From Candidatus Nitrohelix vancouverensis (GTDB taxonomy: Bacteria > Nitrospinota > Nitrospinia > Nitrospinales > VA-1): 64,000 nucleotides of DNA. The notes beneath the pieces are model-generated. The model had not been told where the DNA came from. It worked only from the letters and a program-made list of their open reading frames with translations, and searched no databases. The stretch lies in the NCBI GenBank assembly GCA_015698305.1, contig CP048620.1, forward strand, positions 1,452,557 through 1,516,556. The letters run 5' to 3'. Shown here piece after piece: positions 36,165-43,983 of this stretch. The position numbers were made by a program, and so were the translations under genes. The first letter of the stretch is position 1. Every line of letters starts with the position of its first letter.

Positions 36165-37654
36165 CAGATTCTCAGCAAATCATGCAGTCGGCGATGGAAG
36201 TTCTGCAAAGCGGCGACGTGAAATCTGCGATTGAATTGTTCGAACAGGCGTTGGCGATGACGCCTGCGGATTTCGATGCGCTTCACATTCTGGGCGTCCT
36301 CGAACATCGACAGGGCCATTGTGAGCGAGCGGAATCTTTGATCCGACAGGCGCTTGAAGTGAATCCGCAGTTCCCGGAAGCGCATTACAATCTGGGGCGG
36401 GTTCTGGATGATCTGAATCGAGGCGATGAGGCGATCGCGTCTTATCGTATCGCTCTGTCTCTGAATTCGAATATGGACGCGGCCTGGTTCAATCTGGGGC
36501 TGGCGCATGAGCGAAGGCAGAATCTGAATGAGGCCGCCGAGGCTTACCGGAATGCGATTCGGGTCAACGCCGAGGATGCGGATTATCATTTCAATCTCGG
36601 CAATATTTATTTCGTTCAAAAAGATCCTGTGCTCGCCATTGAGAGTTATGATGCGGCGTTGAATCTAAATCCTTCCTATTACATGGCCTTGAACAATCGC
36701 GGCATCGCCTATCGGGAATTGGGGAATCTGGAGCGCGCGATCGATTCCTATCAGAAGGCGATCGGCTTGCGTCCGGATTTTGGGGATGCGTATTTCAATC
36801 TTGGCAACGCCTACGAGGCGGCGGGCAACCTGCAATGGGCGGGCGAGGCGTACGAGACGGCGATTGACTATCGCCCGGATATGACCAAGGCGCACAATAA
36901 TCTTGGCAATGTTTATTATTCGCTGGGTCAATGGGACAAGGCCTTGTCGGAGTATGAAACCGCTGTAACCCTCGATCCCGACAGCGAGTCCGCACAGCAT
37001 ATGTTGCATTCGCTCAAAGGAGAAAATGCGAACAAGGCTCCAGACCGTTACGTCGCGACCTTGTTCGACAAGGCGGCGACGGATTTTGAAGACCGGCTGG
37101 TCAACGATTTGAAATACGATTCTCCGAGAGAATTGCGGGAAGAGCTTTCCAAATTAGTGTCGGCAGACAAACGCTTTGCCAACGCGCTCGATCTGGGTTG
37201 CGGCACAGGCCTGTCCGGCGCAGCGTTTCGATCGATTGCGGATCGTCTGACCGGCGTCGATCTTTCATCGCGCATGGTGGCGCTGGCAAAGGCGAAGGGG
37301 ATTTATCAGGAACTTGCAGTGGGAGAGATTCTGGACTATCTGCAAGGAACGGAAGAGAGCTTCGATTTGTTTCTGGCGGCGGATGTTCTGGCGTATTTGG
37401 GCGACCTCTCCGCTTTGTTCGAAGCGGTGCGACGGCGCGCCCTGCCGTCGGCCTATTTTCTGTTCACGCTGGAAGGCGTTGAAGGCCAGGATTATGTGTT
37501 GCGCAAGACCGGGCGGTTTGCGCATTCACGTCCGTACATCGAGAGGCTGGCGATGCAATTGCAGTTTCACATCGAAGTTTGCGCGGAGACGGTGATCCGA
37601 ACGGAGAATGACAAGCCGATCACCGGCATGAACCTGATATTGAAATGTTTGTGA
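36155..37654 (+). CDS. TPR protein fused to a SAM-dependent methyltransferase
   Basis: The 499-residue protein has about eight consecutive TPRs (about 5-285; repeated patterns such as HYNLGRVLDDLNRGDEAIASYRIAL). A class I methyltransferase domain of about 200 residues follows, with glycine loop ALDLGCGTGLSGAAF near 342-356 and an acidic strand VDLSSRM. The arrangement suggests methylation of a partner held by the TPRs. The substrate is unknown. ATG 36161 overlaps the upstream stop as ATGA and is an equally good start. No signal peptide. Confidence 0.88.
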   Translation: MPMTDSQQIMQSAMEVLQSGDVKSAIELFEQALAMTPADFDALHILGVLEHRQGHCERAESLIRQALEVNPQFPEAHYNLGRVLDDLNRGDEAIASYRIALSLNSNMDAAWFNLGLAHERRQNLNEAAEAYRNAIRVNAEDADYHFNLGNIYFVQKDPVLAIESYDAALNLNPSYYMALNNRGIAYRELGNLERAIDSYQKAIGLRPDFGDAYFNLGNAYEAAGNLQWAGEAYETAIDYRPDMTKAHNNLGNVYYSLGQWDKALSEYETAVTLDPDSESAQHMLHSLKGENANKAPDRYVATLFDKAATDFEDRLVNDLKYDSPRELREELSKLVSADKRFANALDLGCGTGLSGAAFRSIADRLTGVDLSSRMVALAKAKGIYQELAVGEILDYLQGTEESFDLFLAADVLAYLGDLSALFEAVRRRALPSAYFLFTLEGVEGQDYVLRKTGRFAHSRPYIERLAMQLQFHIEVCAETVIRTENDKPITGMNLILKCL

Positions 37655-37697
37655 TTTTCAGATCAGCGGTTTTTAAATTAAAGATGAACGCTTCGAC

Positions 37698-38390
37698 TCA
37701 GTTCATGCGCGGGTCGACTTTCTTTTTCGACAAGGCGTGCGATAGAGAGATCAGGTCGGTTTTGAGTTTGATTTCTTCGAGGAGCGTGTCGGCGCGTTTC
37801 ATCACGTCCTGTTCTTCAAGATAACCTTGTTTTTGTTCCGGGGTCAGGTCGAGAGACATGATCATGCGGTCGACAAAGACGCTCAGCCGGTCGCATTGCG
37901 GGATGTCTGCGATTTTCGGTTCTCTTGCGATCTGCGTCAACTTTTCGCAGTAAGCTGTCAGCCGCGCCGCCAGTTCTTGTGCGATGGGGTCGTTATGCCC
38001 TTCGAGCGCGCGGTCGTTGATTTCTTTTAAAAGAAGCACTTCCGCTTGACGGTAGGGCGCATCGCCGATTTCGCGGACGATTTTATAGCGACTGAAACCT
38101 TTGAGCGCGAAGTTGTATTTGCCGTCGGGCAATTGGTGGCAGTCTTGAATATGTCCGACGCAACCGAAGCTGTGAATGGCGGGGCGATCGAAATATTCCG
38201 CTTCGAATCCGGGCTTCAGCAGAACCATGCCGATCTGCCTGTCTTTGCCGAGCGCGTCGGCCGTCATTTGGCGGTATCGCGGCTCAAAAATATGCAGGGG
38301 GAGCATGATGTCTGGATAAAAAACTGTGTTGGGCAGGGGGAATATGGAAATGACGCCGCCCGGCGTGGCGTCCTTGAAATCTTCTGTCAT
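37698..38390 (-). CDS. Lon N-terminal-domain (LAN/PUA-like) protein
   Basis: The 230-residue soluble protein consists of the substrate-recognition domain of Lon protease without the AAA or protease parts. ISIFPLPNTVFYPDIMLPLHIFEPRYRQM and IGMVLLKPG are diagnostic, followed by a helical bundle. Stand-alone copies are common and of uncertain role, possibly substrate adaptors. The frame runs open to 38957, but that extension overlaps the divergent gene at 38532 and has shadow-like composition, so ATG 38390 (MTEDFKDATPGG) is chosen. Confidence 0.88.
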   Translation of the reverse strand: MTEDFKDATPGGVISIFPLPNTVFYPDIMLPLHIFEPRYRQMTADALGKDRQIGMVLLKPGFEAEYFDRPAIHSFGCVGHIQDCHQLPDGKYNFALKGFSRYKIVREIGDAPYRQAEVLLLKEINDRALEGHNDPIAQELAARLTAYCEKLTQIAREPKIADIPQCDRLSVFVDRMIMSLDLTPEQKQGYLEEQDVMKRADTLLEEIKLKTDLISLSHALSKKKVDPRMN

Positions 38391-38531
38391 AAGTCGAATA
38401 GTTTCCGTTAAATTTTGTGGTATTCTAACCGCTTTTCCGCTGACCCGCGAGAATAATCTGGAACCTTGGGGTGGTTTGAGGCCTGTCTTCAATGCCCTTG
38501 CGTTTTTAATCGTTTGAACTACAAAAAATAA

Positions 38532-39947
38532 ATGAACATCCCTACAGCAAAGAATTGTACCGAAATTCAGGAGGCTCTGGTTTCGGCGGGCCTGTATTCG
38601 CTCCCGGGCGAGTCGGAGACCGACCCTGAGGCGGCGAATCATTGGAGAATCTCTCCGGAGCCTTATTATTTGACGCAAGAGGAGCTGCGTTTTTTTAATG
38701 ATCTGGGTGGACACCTTCTCAAATTCTATCAGGTTCTCGGGAAATTGTACGCCGACAGCGCCAATGGCAAAATGCCGGGCTGGGTGGCGGGCTATCTGGA
38801 CCAGGGCAAGCCGCAGGACCTGCTGAAATTTTCGCAGATGAAGCGTTTTCGAAACGATCTGCCGGGCATCATCCGTCCTGACGTCATTCCCACGGAAAAG
38901 GGGTATGCGGTCACGGAGCTGGATTCGGTGCCGGGCGGTTTCGGAGTCACTTCGCACTTATCGGATTTATATGCGGAAGCGGGCGCGCGCATTGTTGGCG
39001 CGGAGGCTGGCGGCATTATGGGCTTGTTTTACGAGATGCTGGAATCGTCGGCGAAGAAAAAAGGTTGCACCGTTGCGGTTGTGGTTTCCGACGAGGCGGC
39101 GGATTATCGGCCTGAGATGGATGATCTGGGCAGACGTTTGCGGGCCAGAGGATTGCCGGTATATGTGACGCATCCGAAGGATTTGAAGTACACTGAGGAG
39201 AATCTCTGGATTGTGGACGAAGATCAGGAGATCGCGGTGGATGTGGTCTACCGTTTCTACGAATTGTTTGACCTCGCCAATATCCCGAAGTCGGAACTCA
39301 TTCAATACAGTCTCAAAAAGGGCCGGGTCCGGGTGACGCCTCCCTACAGGCCGTTCATGGAGGAAAAGCTGGCCTTTGCCTTGTTTTCGCATCCTATTCT
39401 GGAATCGTATTGGGAAAAAGGCCTCGGAAGCGAAACTTTTAGCGTTCTATCCCATCTAATTCCAAAAACCTGGATACTCGATAATTGCGAGTTGCCCCCA
39501 CAAGCGGTCATTCCAGGATTGAATTTCAAGGGATCGGCGGTTCAGGATTGGAAAACGCTGGAAACTTTGACGCAGAAAGAGCGCGAGCTGGTGGTCAAGC
39601 CCTCCGGGTTTTCTCCCGATGCATGGGGAAGCCGTGGTGTGGTGATTGGACACGACGTGTCTGGCGAGGAGTGGAGCCGGGCCTTGCGCGAGGCTCAGGA
39701 TCGTTTTGAGTCGCGTCCCTCGATCCTTCAGGAATTTCACAAGGGTCGTCAGGTGAACTGCAGGTTTTGGGACTGGCGGACAGAAACGATGAAGGAAATG
39801 GCCGGGCGGGTTCGATTGACGCCCTATTATTTTGTTGTAGAGGGAGAAGCGCGATTGGGCGGCATTCTGGCGACGGTTTGCCCCAGGGATAAAAAGAAAA
39901 TTCACGGCATGACCGACGCCGTGATGGTTCCCTGCGCTGTACATTAA
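38532..39947 (+). CDS. ATP-grasp-like protein of unknown substrate
   Basis: The 471-residue soluble protein is rich in ATP-grasp-like features. TELDSVPGGFGVTSHL lies near 135; ELVVKPSGFSPDAWGSRGVVIG near 355 looks like the ATP-binding lysine strand and glycine loop; a basic-acidic C-terminal strand pair follows. It recalls glutathionylspermidine-synthase-like or circularly permuted ATP-grasp ligases that join a carboxylate to an amine. I cannot name the substrate. It leads a run with a glutaredoxin (35 bp downstream) and lysine 2,3-aminomutase, which hints at amine or thiol chemistry. Confidence 0.55.
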   Translation: MNIPTAKNCTEIQEALVSAGLYSLPGESETDPEAANHWRISPEPYYLTQEELRFFNDLGGHLLKFYQVLGKLYADSANGKMPGWVAGYLDQGKPQDLLKFSQMKRFRNDLPGIIRPDVIPTEKGYAVTELDSVPGGFGVTSHLSDLYAEAGARIVGAEAGGIMGLFYEMLESSAKKKGCTVAVVVSDEAADYRPEMDDLGRRLRARGLPVYVTHPKDLKYTEENLWIVDEDQEIAVDVVYRFYELFDLANIPKSELIQYSLKKGRVRVTPPYRPFMEEKLAFALFSHPILESYWEKGLGSETFSVLSHLIPKTWILDNCELPPQAVIPGLNFKGSAVQDWKTLETLTQKERELVVKPSGFSPDAWGSRGVVIGHDVSGEEWSRALREAQDRFESRPSILQEFHKGRQVNCRFWDWRTETMKEMAGRVRLTPYYFVVEGEARLGGILATVCPRDKKKIHGMTDAVMVPCAVH

Positions 39948-39981
39948 CCGCGCGATCCGCTTTCGTATTGAAAGGAATTGA

Positions 39982-40233
39982 ATGATTCTCAGACTTTATA
40001 ATATTGACGGTTGCGGCTATTGCGCCATGGTTCGAGAAACGCTCAGCCAGCTGGATCTGGAGTACGAAAAAATCGACGTTCCCTGGCCTCACAATCAAAG
40101 GAAAGAAGTCTTTGACGTGTCGGGACAGACGACGGTTCCAGTTTTAGTGGATGGAGATGTGATTCTTGATGATGAGTATGCAATAATCGATCATTTGAAG
40201 CGAAATTACTCCAAGCAGTCTCCCTCTGCCTGA
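39982..40233 (+). CDS. Glutaredoxin-like protein
   Basis: The 83-residue protein has a glutaredoxin/GST-N thioredoxin fold. The redox motif is C11-G-Y-C14, TTVPVLVDGD carries the cis-proline, and the last helix is DDEYAIIDHLKRNY. The dithiol site fits disulfide reduction; substitution of the usual CPYC proline changes its redox potential. AAAGGA lies just before the ATG. It sits between the ATP-grasp-like and aminomutase genes. Confidence 0.85.
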   Translation: MILRLYNIDGCGYCAMVRETLSQLDLEYEKIDVPWPHNQRKEVFDVSGQTTVPVLVDGDVILDDEYAIIDHLKRNYSKQSPSA

Positions 40234-40291
40234 ACGGGCAGGATGTTTCCTTGCGAGTTGTTTTTAAATTAAACCCAAACAAGGTTTTTTT

Positions 40292-41428
40292 ATGGAAGAA
40301 TGGCAAAAACTTTTGAGCCGTAGCGTGGTAAAAGTCGAAGATTTACCCTTCATTCCCGAATCGGAAGAATACCGGGAGAAACTGGAAGAAGTGTCGAAGG
40401 TTTTCCCCATTCGCATCAATTCCTATTTTCTCGATCAAATAAAAAGCGCCGACGATCCTTTGTGGAAACAAGTGGTTCCCACGATCGAAGAGTTGGACGA
40501 TATGCTGGACGATGAAGAGCTGTTGATTTCGGACCCGCTCAACGAAGAGGGCGACATGCCGGCTCCGGAACTGGTGCATCGCTACCCGGACCGCGTGTTG
40601 TTGATGATCAATAACCATTGCCCGATCATTTGCCGTTTCTGCACGCGCAAGCGCAAGATTGGCTTTCCGGGAATCGTCACGCGCGAGACTCTGCGTCAGG
40701 GCATTGAATATATTCGGGAGCATACGGAAATTCGCGACGTCATCATGTCCGGCGGCGATCCTCTGCTGGTCCCCGATAAAGAGCTGGATCGCATACTCGC
40801 CGAGTTGCGTTCCATCCCGCATCTGGAGATCATTCGCATCGGAACGCGCGTTCCCGGCACTCTGCCCCAGCGCGTCACCCCGGAACTTTGCGAGATTCTA
40901 AAAAAATATCATCCTCTTTATTTCAATATTCATTTCAATCACCCTGCGGAGATCACGCCGGAAGTCGAAAAGGCTTGTGGCATGCTCGCCGATGCGGGGA
41001 TTCCACTGGGCAGTCAGACGGTTTTGCTGAAAGACGTGAACGATAATTCGGAGACCATGCGCGAGCTGGTCAAGAAGCTTTTGCGAATTCGCGTGAAACC
41101 TTATTATCTGTTTCAGGCGGACATGACTCTGGGCACGAACCACTTTCGCACGATGGTGGAAAAGGGGCTGGATATCATCCGCGACTTGCAGGGGCATACC
41201 TCCGGCATGGCGGTTCCGGCTTTTGTTATCGACACGCCCGGCGGCGGCGGCAAGGTGCGCCTGCTCCCGGATTCGGTCATCGAATTCAACGATGATGAAG
41301 TCATCCTGAAAAATTACGACGGCAAAACCTATCGTTACCCGCAAGCCAACGGCAAGGACAAGGCCGCCGCGCAAAACGATAATGGAGATGCGTCGTCTTC
41401 CTCAGAAGTTTGCAGTATGACCGCGTGA
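40292..41428 (+). CDS. kamA: Lysine 2,3-aminomutase family radical SAM enzyme
   Basis: The 378-residue enzyme has the radical SAM cluster motif C110xxxC114xxC117 (CPIICRFCTRKRKIG), the SAM-contact strand VIMSGGDPLL and the PLP lysine K321 in DTPGGGGKVRLLP. KamA makes beta-lysine from lysine, used for osmoprotection (N-acetyl-beta-lysine) or lysine catabolism. The related EpmB instead serves EF-P modification and is shorter (about 340). No ablB acetyltransferase or epmA gene is adjacent, so the role remains open. An AAGG ribosome-binding site lies 7 bp before the ATG. Confidence 0.88.
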   Translation: MEEWQKLLSRSVVKVEDLPFIPESEEYREKLEEVSKVFPIRINSYFLDQIKSADDPLWKQVVPTIEELDDMLDDEELLISDPLNEEGDMPAPELVHRYPDRVLLMINNHCPIICRFCTRKRKIGFPGIVTRETLRQGIEYIREHTEIRDVIMSGGDPLLVPDKELDRILAELRSIPHLEIIRIGTRVPGTLPQRVTPELCEILKKYHPLYFNIHFNHPAEITPEVEKACGMLADAGIPLGSQTVLLKDVNDNSETMRELVKKLLRIRVKPYYLFQADMTLGTNHFRTMVEKGLDIIRDLQGHTSGMAVPAFVIDTPGGGGKVRLLPDSVIEFNDDEVILKNYDGKTYRYPQANGKDKAAAQNDNGDASSSSEVCSMTA

Positions 41429-41536
41429 ATTTGTTTTGATTTTGAATCGCGGCGATTGAAGTGAAATAACGCTATTAATTTCGCGTCTGCCGATTGAGAG
41501 CTTGACGCGCATTTGCGCCTATAATATGGTTACTTG

Positions 41537-43039
41537 ATGGGGTTCTTCTCATCCAGTTTGCGTCGTGAATGCGCGTTATTGTTTTTGATCGGCGCTTGCC
41601 TGAGCGTCGCCCAATTCATCATGATCCGCGATTTTGTCGCCATTCTTTATGGCGAAGAAGTCGTGATCGTTTTGGTGACGGCGGCATTTTTTACAGGTCT
41701 GTCTTTCGGATACCTGCTCTCCCTGCGTCTGTCCCGCTCCGTTTTTGAAGCGCTGTTTCTGGCGTCCATCTTCATCCATCTCACCTTTCCTTTTTCTTAT
41801 CGCTACTGCGCGGTCTGGCTCAGCTCTTCCGACAATAACGGCGTCGCCTTCATGGCCTTCATGTTCGCCTACGCTTTGATTTTCAGTTCCGCCTTTGCGG
41901 CCTTCCTGCCGCAGTTGATTCATGGCGAGGGTTCTGGTGAAAATACATTGCAACGATTGAAGTTGTTTTATTCCTTCGAATTGGTCGGTTTCGTTGTCGG
42001 CTTCGCGCTTGTGGGCTGGAGCTGGAATCGTTCGCTGGATCAACTGCTGATGGTGTATTGGGGATTGTTGAGCGTGGTTCTGTATCTCGCCTTGAAGGAT
42101 AAATTGTTCACGGCCTTGTTTGTGGGCCTGGCGATCTGGTCTTCGTTTCAATTGCCGGCGCGCGATCTGCAAAGCTCGCAAATGCTGTATGAGGTCAAGC
42201 ATGGCAAAGACGATTCGCGTATGTTGATGTCCATCAACTCGCCTTATCAAAAGGTGGAAGTGCTGGAGCGACCGGGCGGCAACAAATATCTCTATCTGGA
42301 CGGCTTGTTGAATCTCAACTCCAGCGATCTTGAGACCCTGAATTATTATATCGCCACCGTTCCCGCCAGTTTGATAAAACCCGACAAGGCGCTCATCATC
42401 GGCAACGGAACGTTGTCTTCAGTGACGAAGGTTTACCCGCACGCGAAAGAACTGAAATCGGTGGAACTGGATTCGGGCGTACTGCTCGCCGGACAACGCT
42501 ATTTCACGCCGCCTGAATCTTTGGAAGGGCTGGAGCGCTGGAGTTTGCAGATCGACGACGGCAAACATTTCCTCAAGACCAGCGAAACGATTTACGATCT
42601 CATCATCATGGACATTCCCTCTCCATTGACGGTTCAGGAAGCGGTTTTGCACACGGCGGAATTTTACCAGTTGGCGCGTAGCCGCTTGAGCGAAAGCGGA
42701 GTCATCGCCGTGCAACTGAGCGGTCCGCTCCAGCAGAACAATCGGACTCCGGCGCGGGTGACGGCGGCGCTTGCGAAAGCCTTCAAGGAAATCATGGTGG
42801 TCGACAGCGAAGAGGGCGACCGCAGTTTTGCCTACGCCTCAGATCGATTGCCGTTCAGCTTGAAGCAGGTGCGGGCGTTTACGGAAGATTTTGAGGACGA
42901 AGACTCTCTGACGCTGATCGGCCCCGAGGAGGTCCCCGCATATTTGACCGAAGCGACGCCTTTGCAAATTGATAATCTGGATCTCGTTTTACGGCGTGGC
43001 TGGGAACGCTTCGTGGGGAGGTATTTCGACGATGATTAA
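41537..43039 (+). CDS. Membrane SpeE-like protein, N-terminal membrane block plus catalytic-fold domain
   Basis: The 500-residue protein has about six to seven hydrophobic helices (about 10-210) and then a spermidine-synthase-like domain (about 215-480). The glycine loop is degenerate (ALIIGNGTLSSVTK), with KSVELDSGV and LIIMDIPSPLTVQ as the acidic and catalytic-loop strands. A TATAAT at 41520-41525 lies 11 bp before the ATG, implying a leader of only a few bases; an in-frame TTG at 41534 is possible. It overlaps the next gene by 8 bp. The substrate is unknown. Confidence 0.75.
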   Translation: MGFFSSSLRRECALLFLIGACLSVAQFIMIRDFVAILYGEEVVIVLVTAAFFTGLSFGYLLSLRLSRSVFEALFLASIFIHLTFPFSYRYCAVWLSSSDNNGVAFMAFMFAYALIFSSAFAAFLPQLIHGEGSGENTLQRLKLFYSFELVGFVVGFALVGWSWNRSLDQLLMVYWGLLSVVLYLALKDKLFTALFVGLAIWSSFQLPARDLQSSQMLYEVKHGKDDSRMLMSINSPYQKVEVLERPGGNKYLYLDGLLNLNSSDLETLNYYIATVPASLIKPDKALIIGNGTLSSVTKVYPHAKELKSVELDSGVLLAGQRYFTPPESLEGLERWSLQIDDGKHFLKTSETIYDLIIMDIPSPLTVQEAVLHTAEFYQLARSRLSESGVIAVQLSGPLQQNNRTPARVTAALAKAFKEIMVVDSEEGDRSFAYASDRLPFSLKQVRAFTEDFEDEDSLTLIGPEEVPAYLTEATPLQIDNLDLVLRRGWERFVGRYFDDD

Positions 43040-43541
43040 AAACGCGCTCTCGGCCTTCCTCACCGGATGGCTGTTTTCAAATCTGCAATTCAGCTTCCTC
43101 ATGCTATTGCAAATCAATGTCTCATCGGCCTACCGCACCTATATGCTCATCACCCTGGCCTGGATGGCGGGAACCGTCGCCGGATTATGGATACCGCGCC
43201 TGACCATGCGTGTGGGTATCGCGTTGGGTTTAGCGGGTTATTATGTCTCAGCCTTCCTGCTGTCGAAATTCCCCTTTTCTCCCGCAACGCTTCCCATTGC
43301 GGCGGTGTGCGTCGCGCTCGCCGGTCTGTGGGCGGGTCGATTTTTTGTCGTGATGTTTCACCGCTTCAAAAGCGCCGACCGGATTTTCTTTCACGAGAAC
43401 AACGGATTCATCCTTGGCGGAATCACGCTGTTCATCGGCTTCACACTCTGGGGCCGCCCCTTCCTGATGGCGATGCCCCTCGTTCTCTCCTTGGCATTGC
43501 TCATGATTCACAGAACCGAAAATAAGCCGGATTACTCGTAA
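43032..43541 (+). CDS. Second membrane block of a split SpeE-like system
   Basis: About 169 residues, nearly all hydrophobic, with five predicted helices separated by short loops (LTGWLFSNLQFSFLMLLQINVSSAYRTYMLI..., GRPFLMAMPLVLSLALLMIH). The gene starts inside the end of the preceding SpeE-like gene, so the products are probably made together. Larger relatives such as the protein at 8042-11329 carry two membrane blocks in one chain. Here the second block seems to be separate and C-terminal. The frame is open upstream to 42969, but ATG 43032 (MIKNALSAFLTGW) is the natural start. Confidence 0.65.
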   Translation: MIKNALSAFLTGWLFSNLQFSFLMLLQINVSSAYRTYMLITLAWMAGTVAGLWIPRLTMRVGIALGLAGYYVSAFLLSKFPFSPATLPIAAVCVALAGLWAGRFFVVMFHRFKSADRIFFHENNGFILGGITLFIGFTLWGRPFLMAMPLVLSLALLMIHRTENKPDYS

Positions 43542-43652
43542 GACGGGTTATTGTTCACGCGGGTTTGTAGCGACCTCAAGTTCATTTTGCCTTCGCTTAT
43601 TTTCCTGAGCGACACGCGAATGTCAGATCGCGGGTAACTGCAGTGATATATA

Positions 43653-43669
43653 TTGATAATAATTATCAA
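43653..43669. promoter_or_regulatory. Fur-box-like perfect palindrome
   Basis: TTGATAATAATTATCAA is a perfect 8-1-8 inverted repeat. It contains GATAAT-A-ATTATC, the 6-1-6 core of the ferric uptake regulator operator. It lies about 315 bp upstream of the peroxidase-like gene. Confidence 0.6.
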
Positions 43670-43905
43670 AGTTTTCTATATTTATATCCTGTTTAACCTT
43701 CTGAATATCTATTGTTCATTCTCCCTCTCCCTGCCTGGTAAGAAATAAATATTCGTTTTGAGTTAATTTTTATTTAAATAAATAACTGATTTTAAATTGG
43801 TTTAACGTTTTCATTCGAGTTATTTGGGGGGACTTTCGCTGATTAATTTCGTGAAAGAGGTTGAATTAATCCTCTGTTTTTGCGATAGTTCGGATTTTAT
43901 ATTTA

Positions 43906-43920
43906 TGATAATCATTTTCA
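43906..43920. promoter_or_regulatory. Second Fur-box-like site next to the peroxidase-like gene
   Basis: TGATAATCATTTTCA contains GATAAT-C-ATTTTC, one mismatch from the ideal 6-1-6 Fur core. At 64-78 bp before the ATG it is well placed to block the promoter. Confidence 0.55.
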
Positions 43921-43983
43921 ATATTAGTATTTAAAGGTTTTTTGTGCGTATTGAAACTTCATCCGCAGAGAGGGGAAAAATCA

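Larger units (their letters stand above)
43542..43983. other. AT-rich 440-bp spacer without genes
   Basis: No plausible coding frame is present. The stretch is clearly richer in A+T than its surroundings and holds two Fur-like palindromes, at 43653 and 43906. The second lies 64 bp before the start of the peroxidase-like gene. No clear terminator for the membrane gene at its left edge was found. Confidence 0.7.

Noticed and set aside
38391-38957. N-terminal extension of the Lon-N protein to a total of 419 residues
   Set aside because: The extension overlaps the divergent ATP-grasp-like gene and lacks family similarity; the domain starts at ATG 38390.
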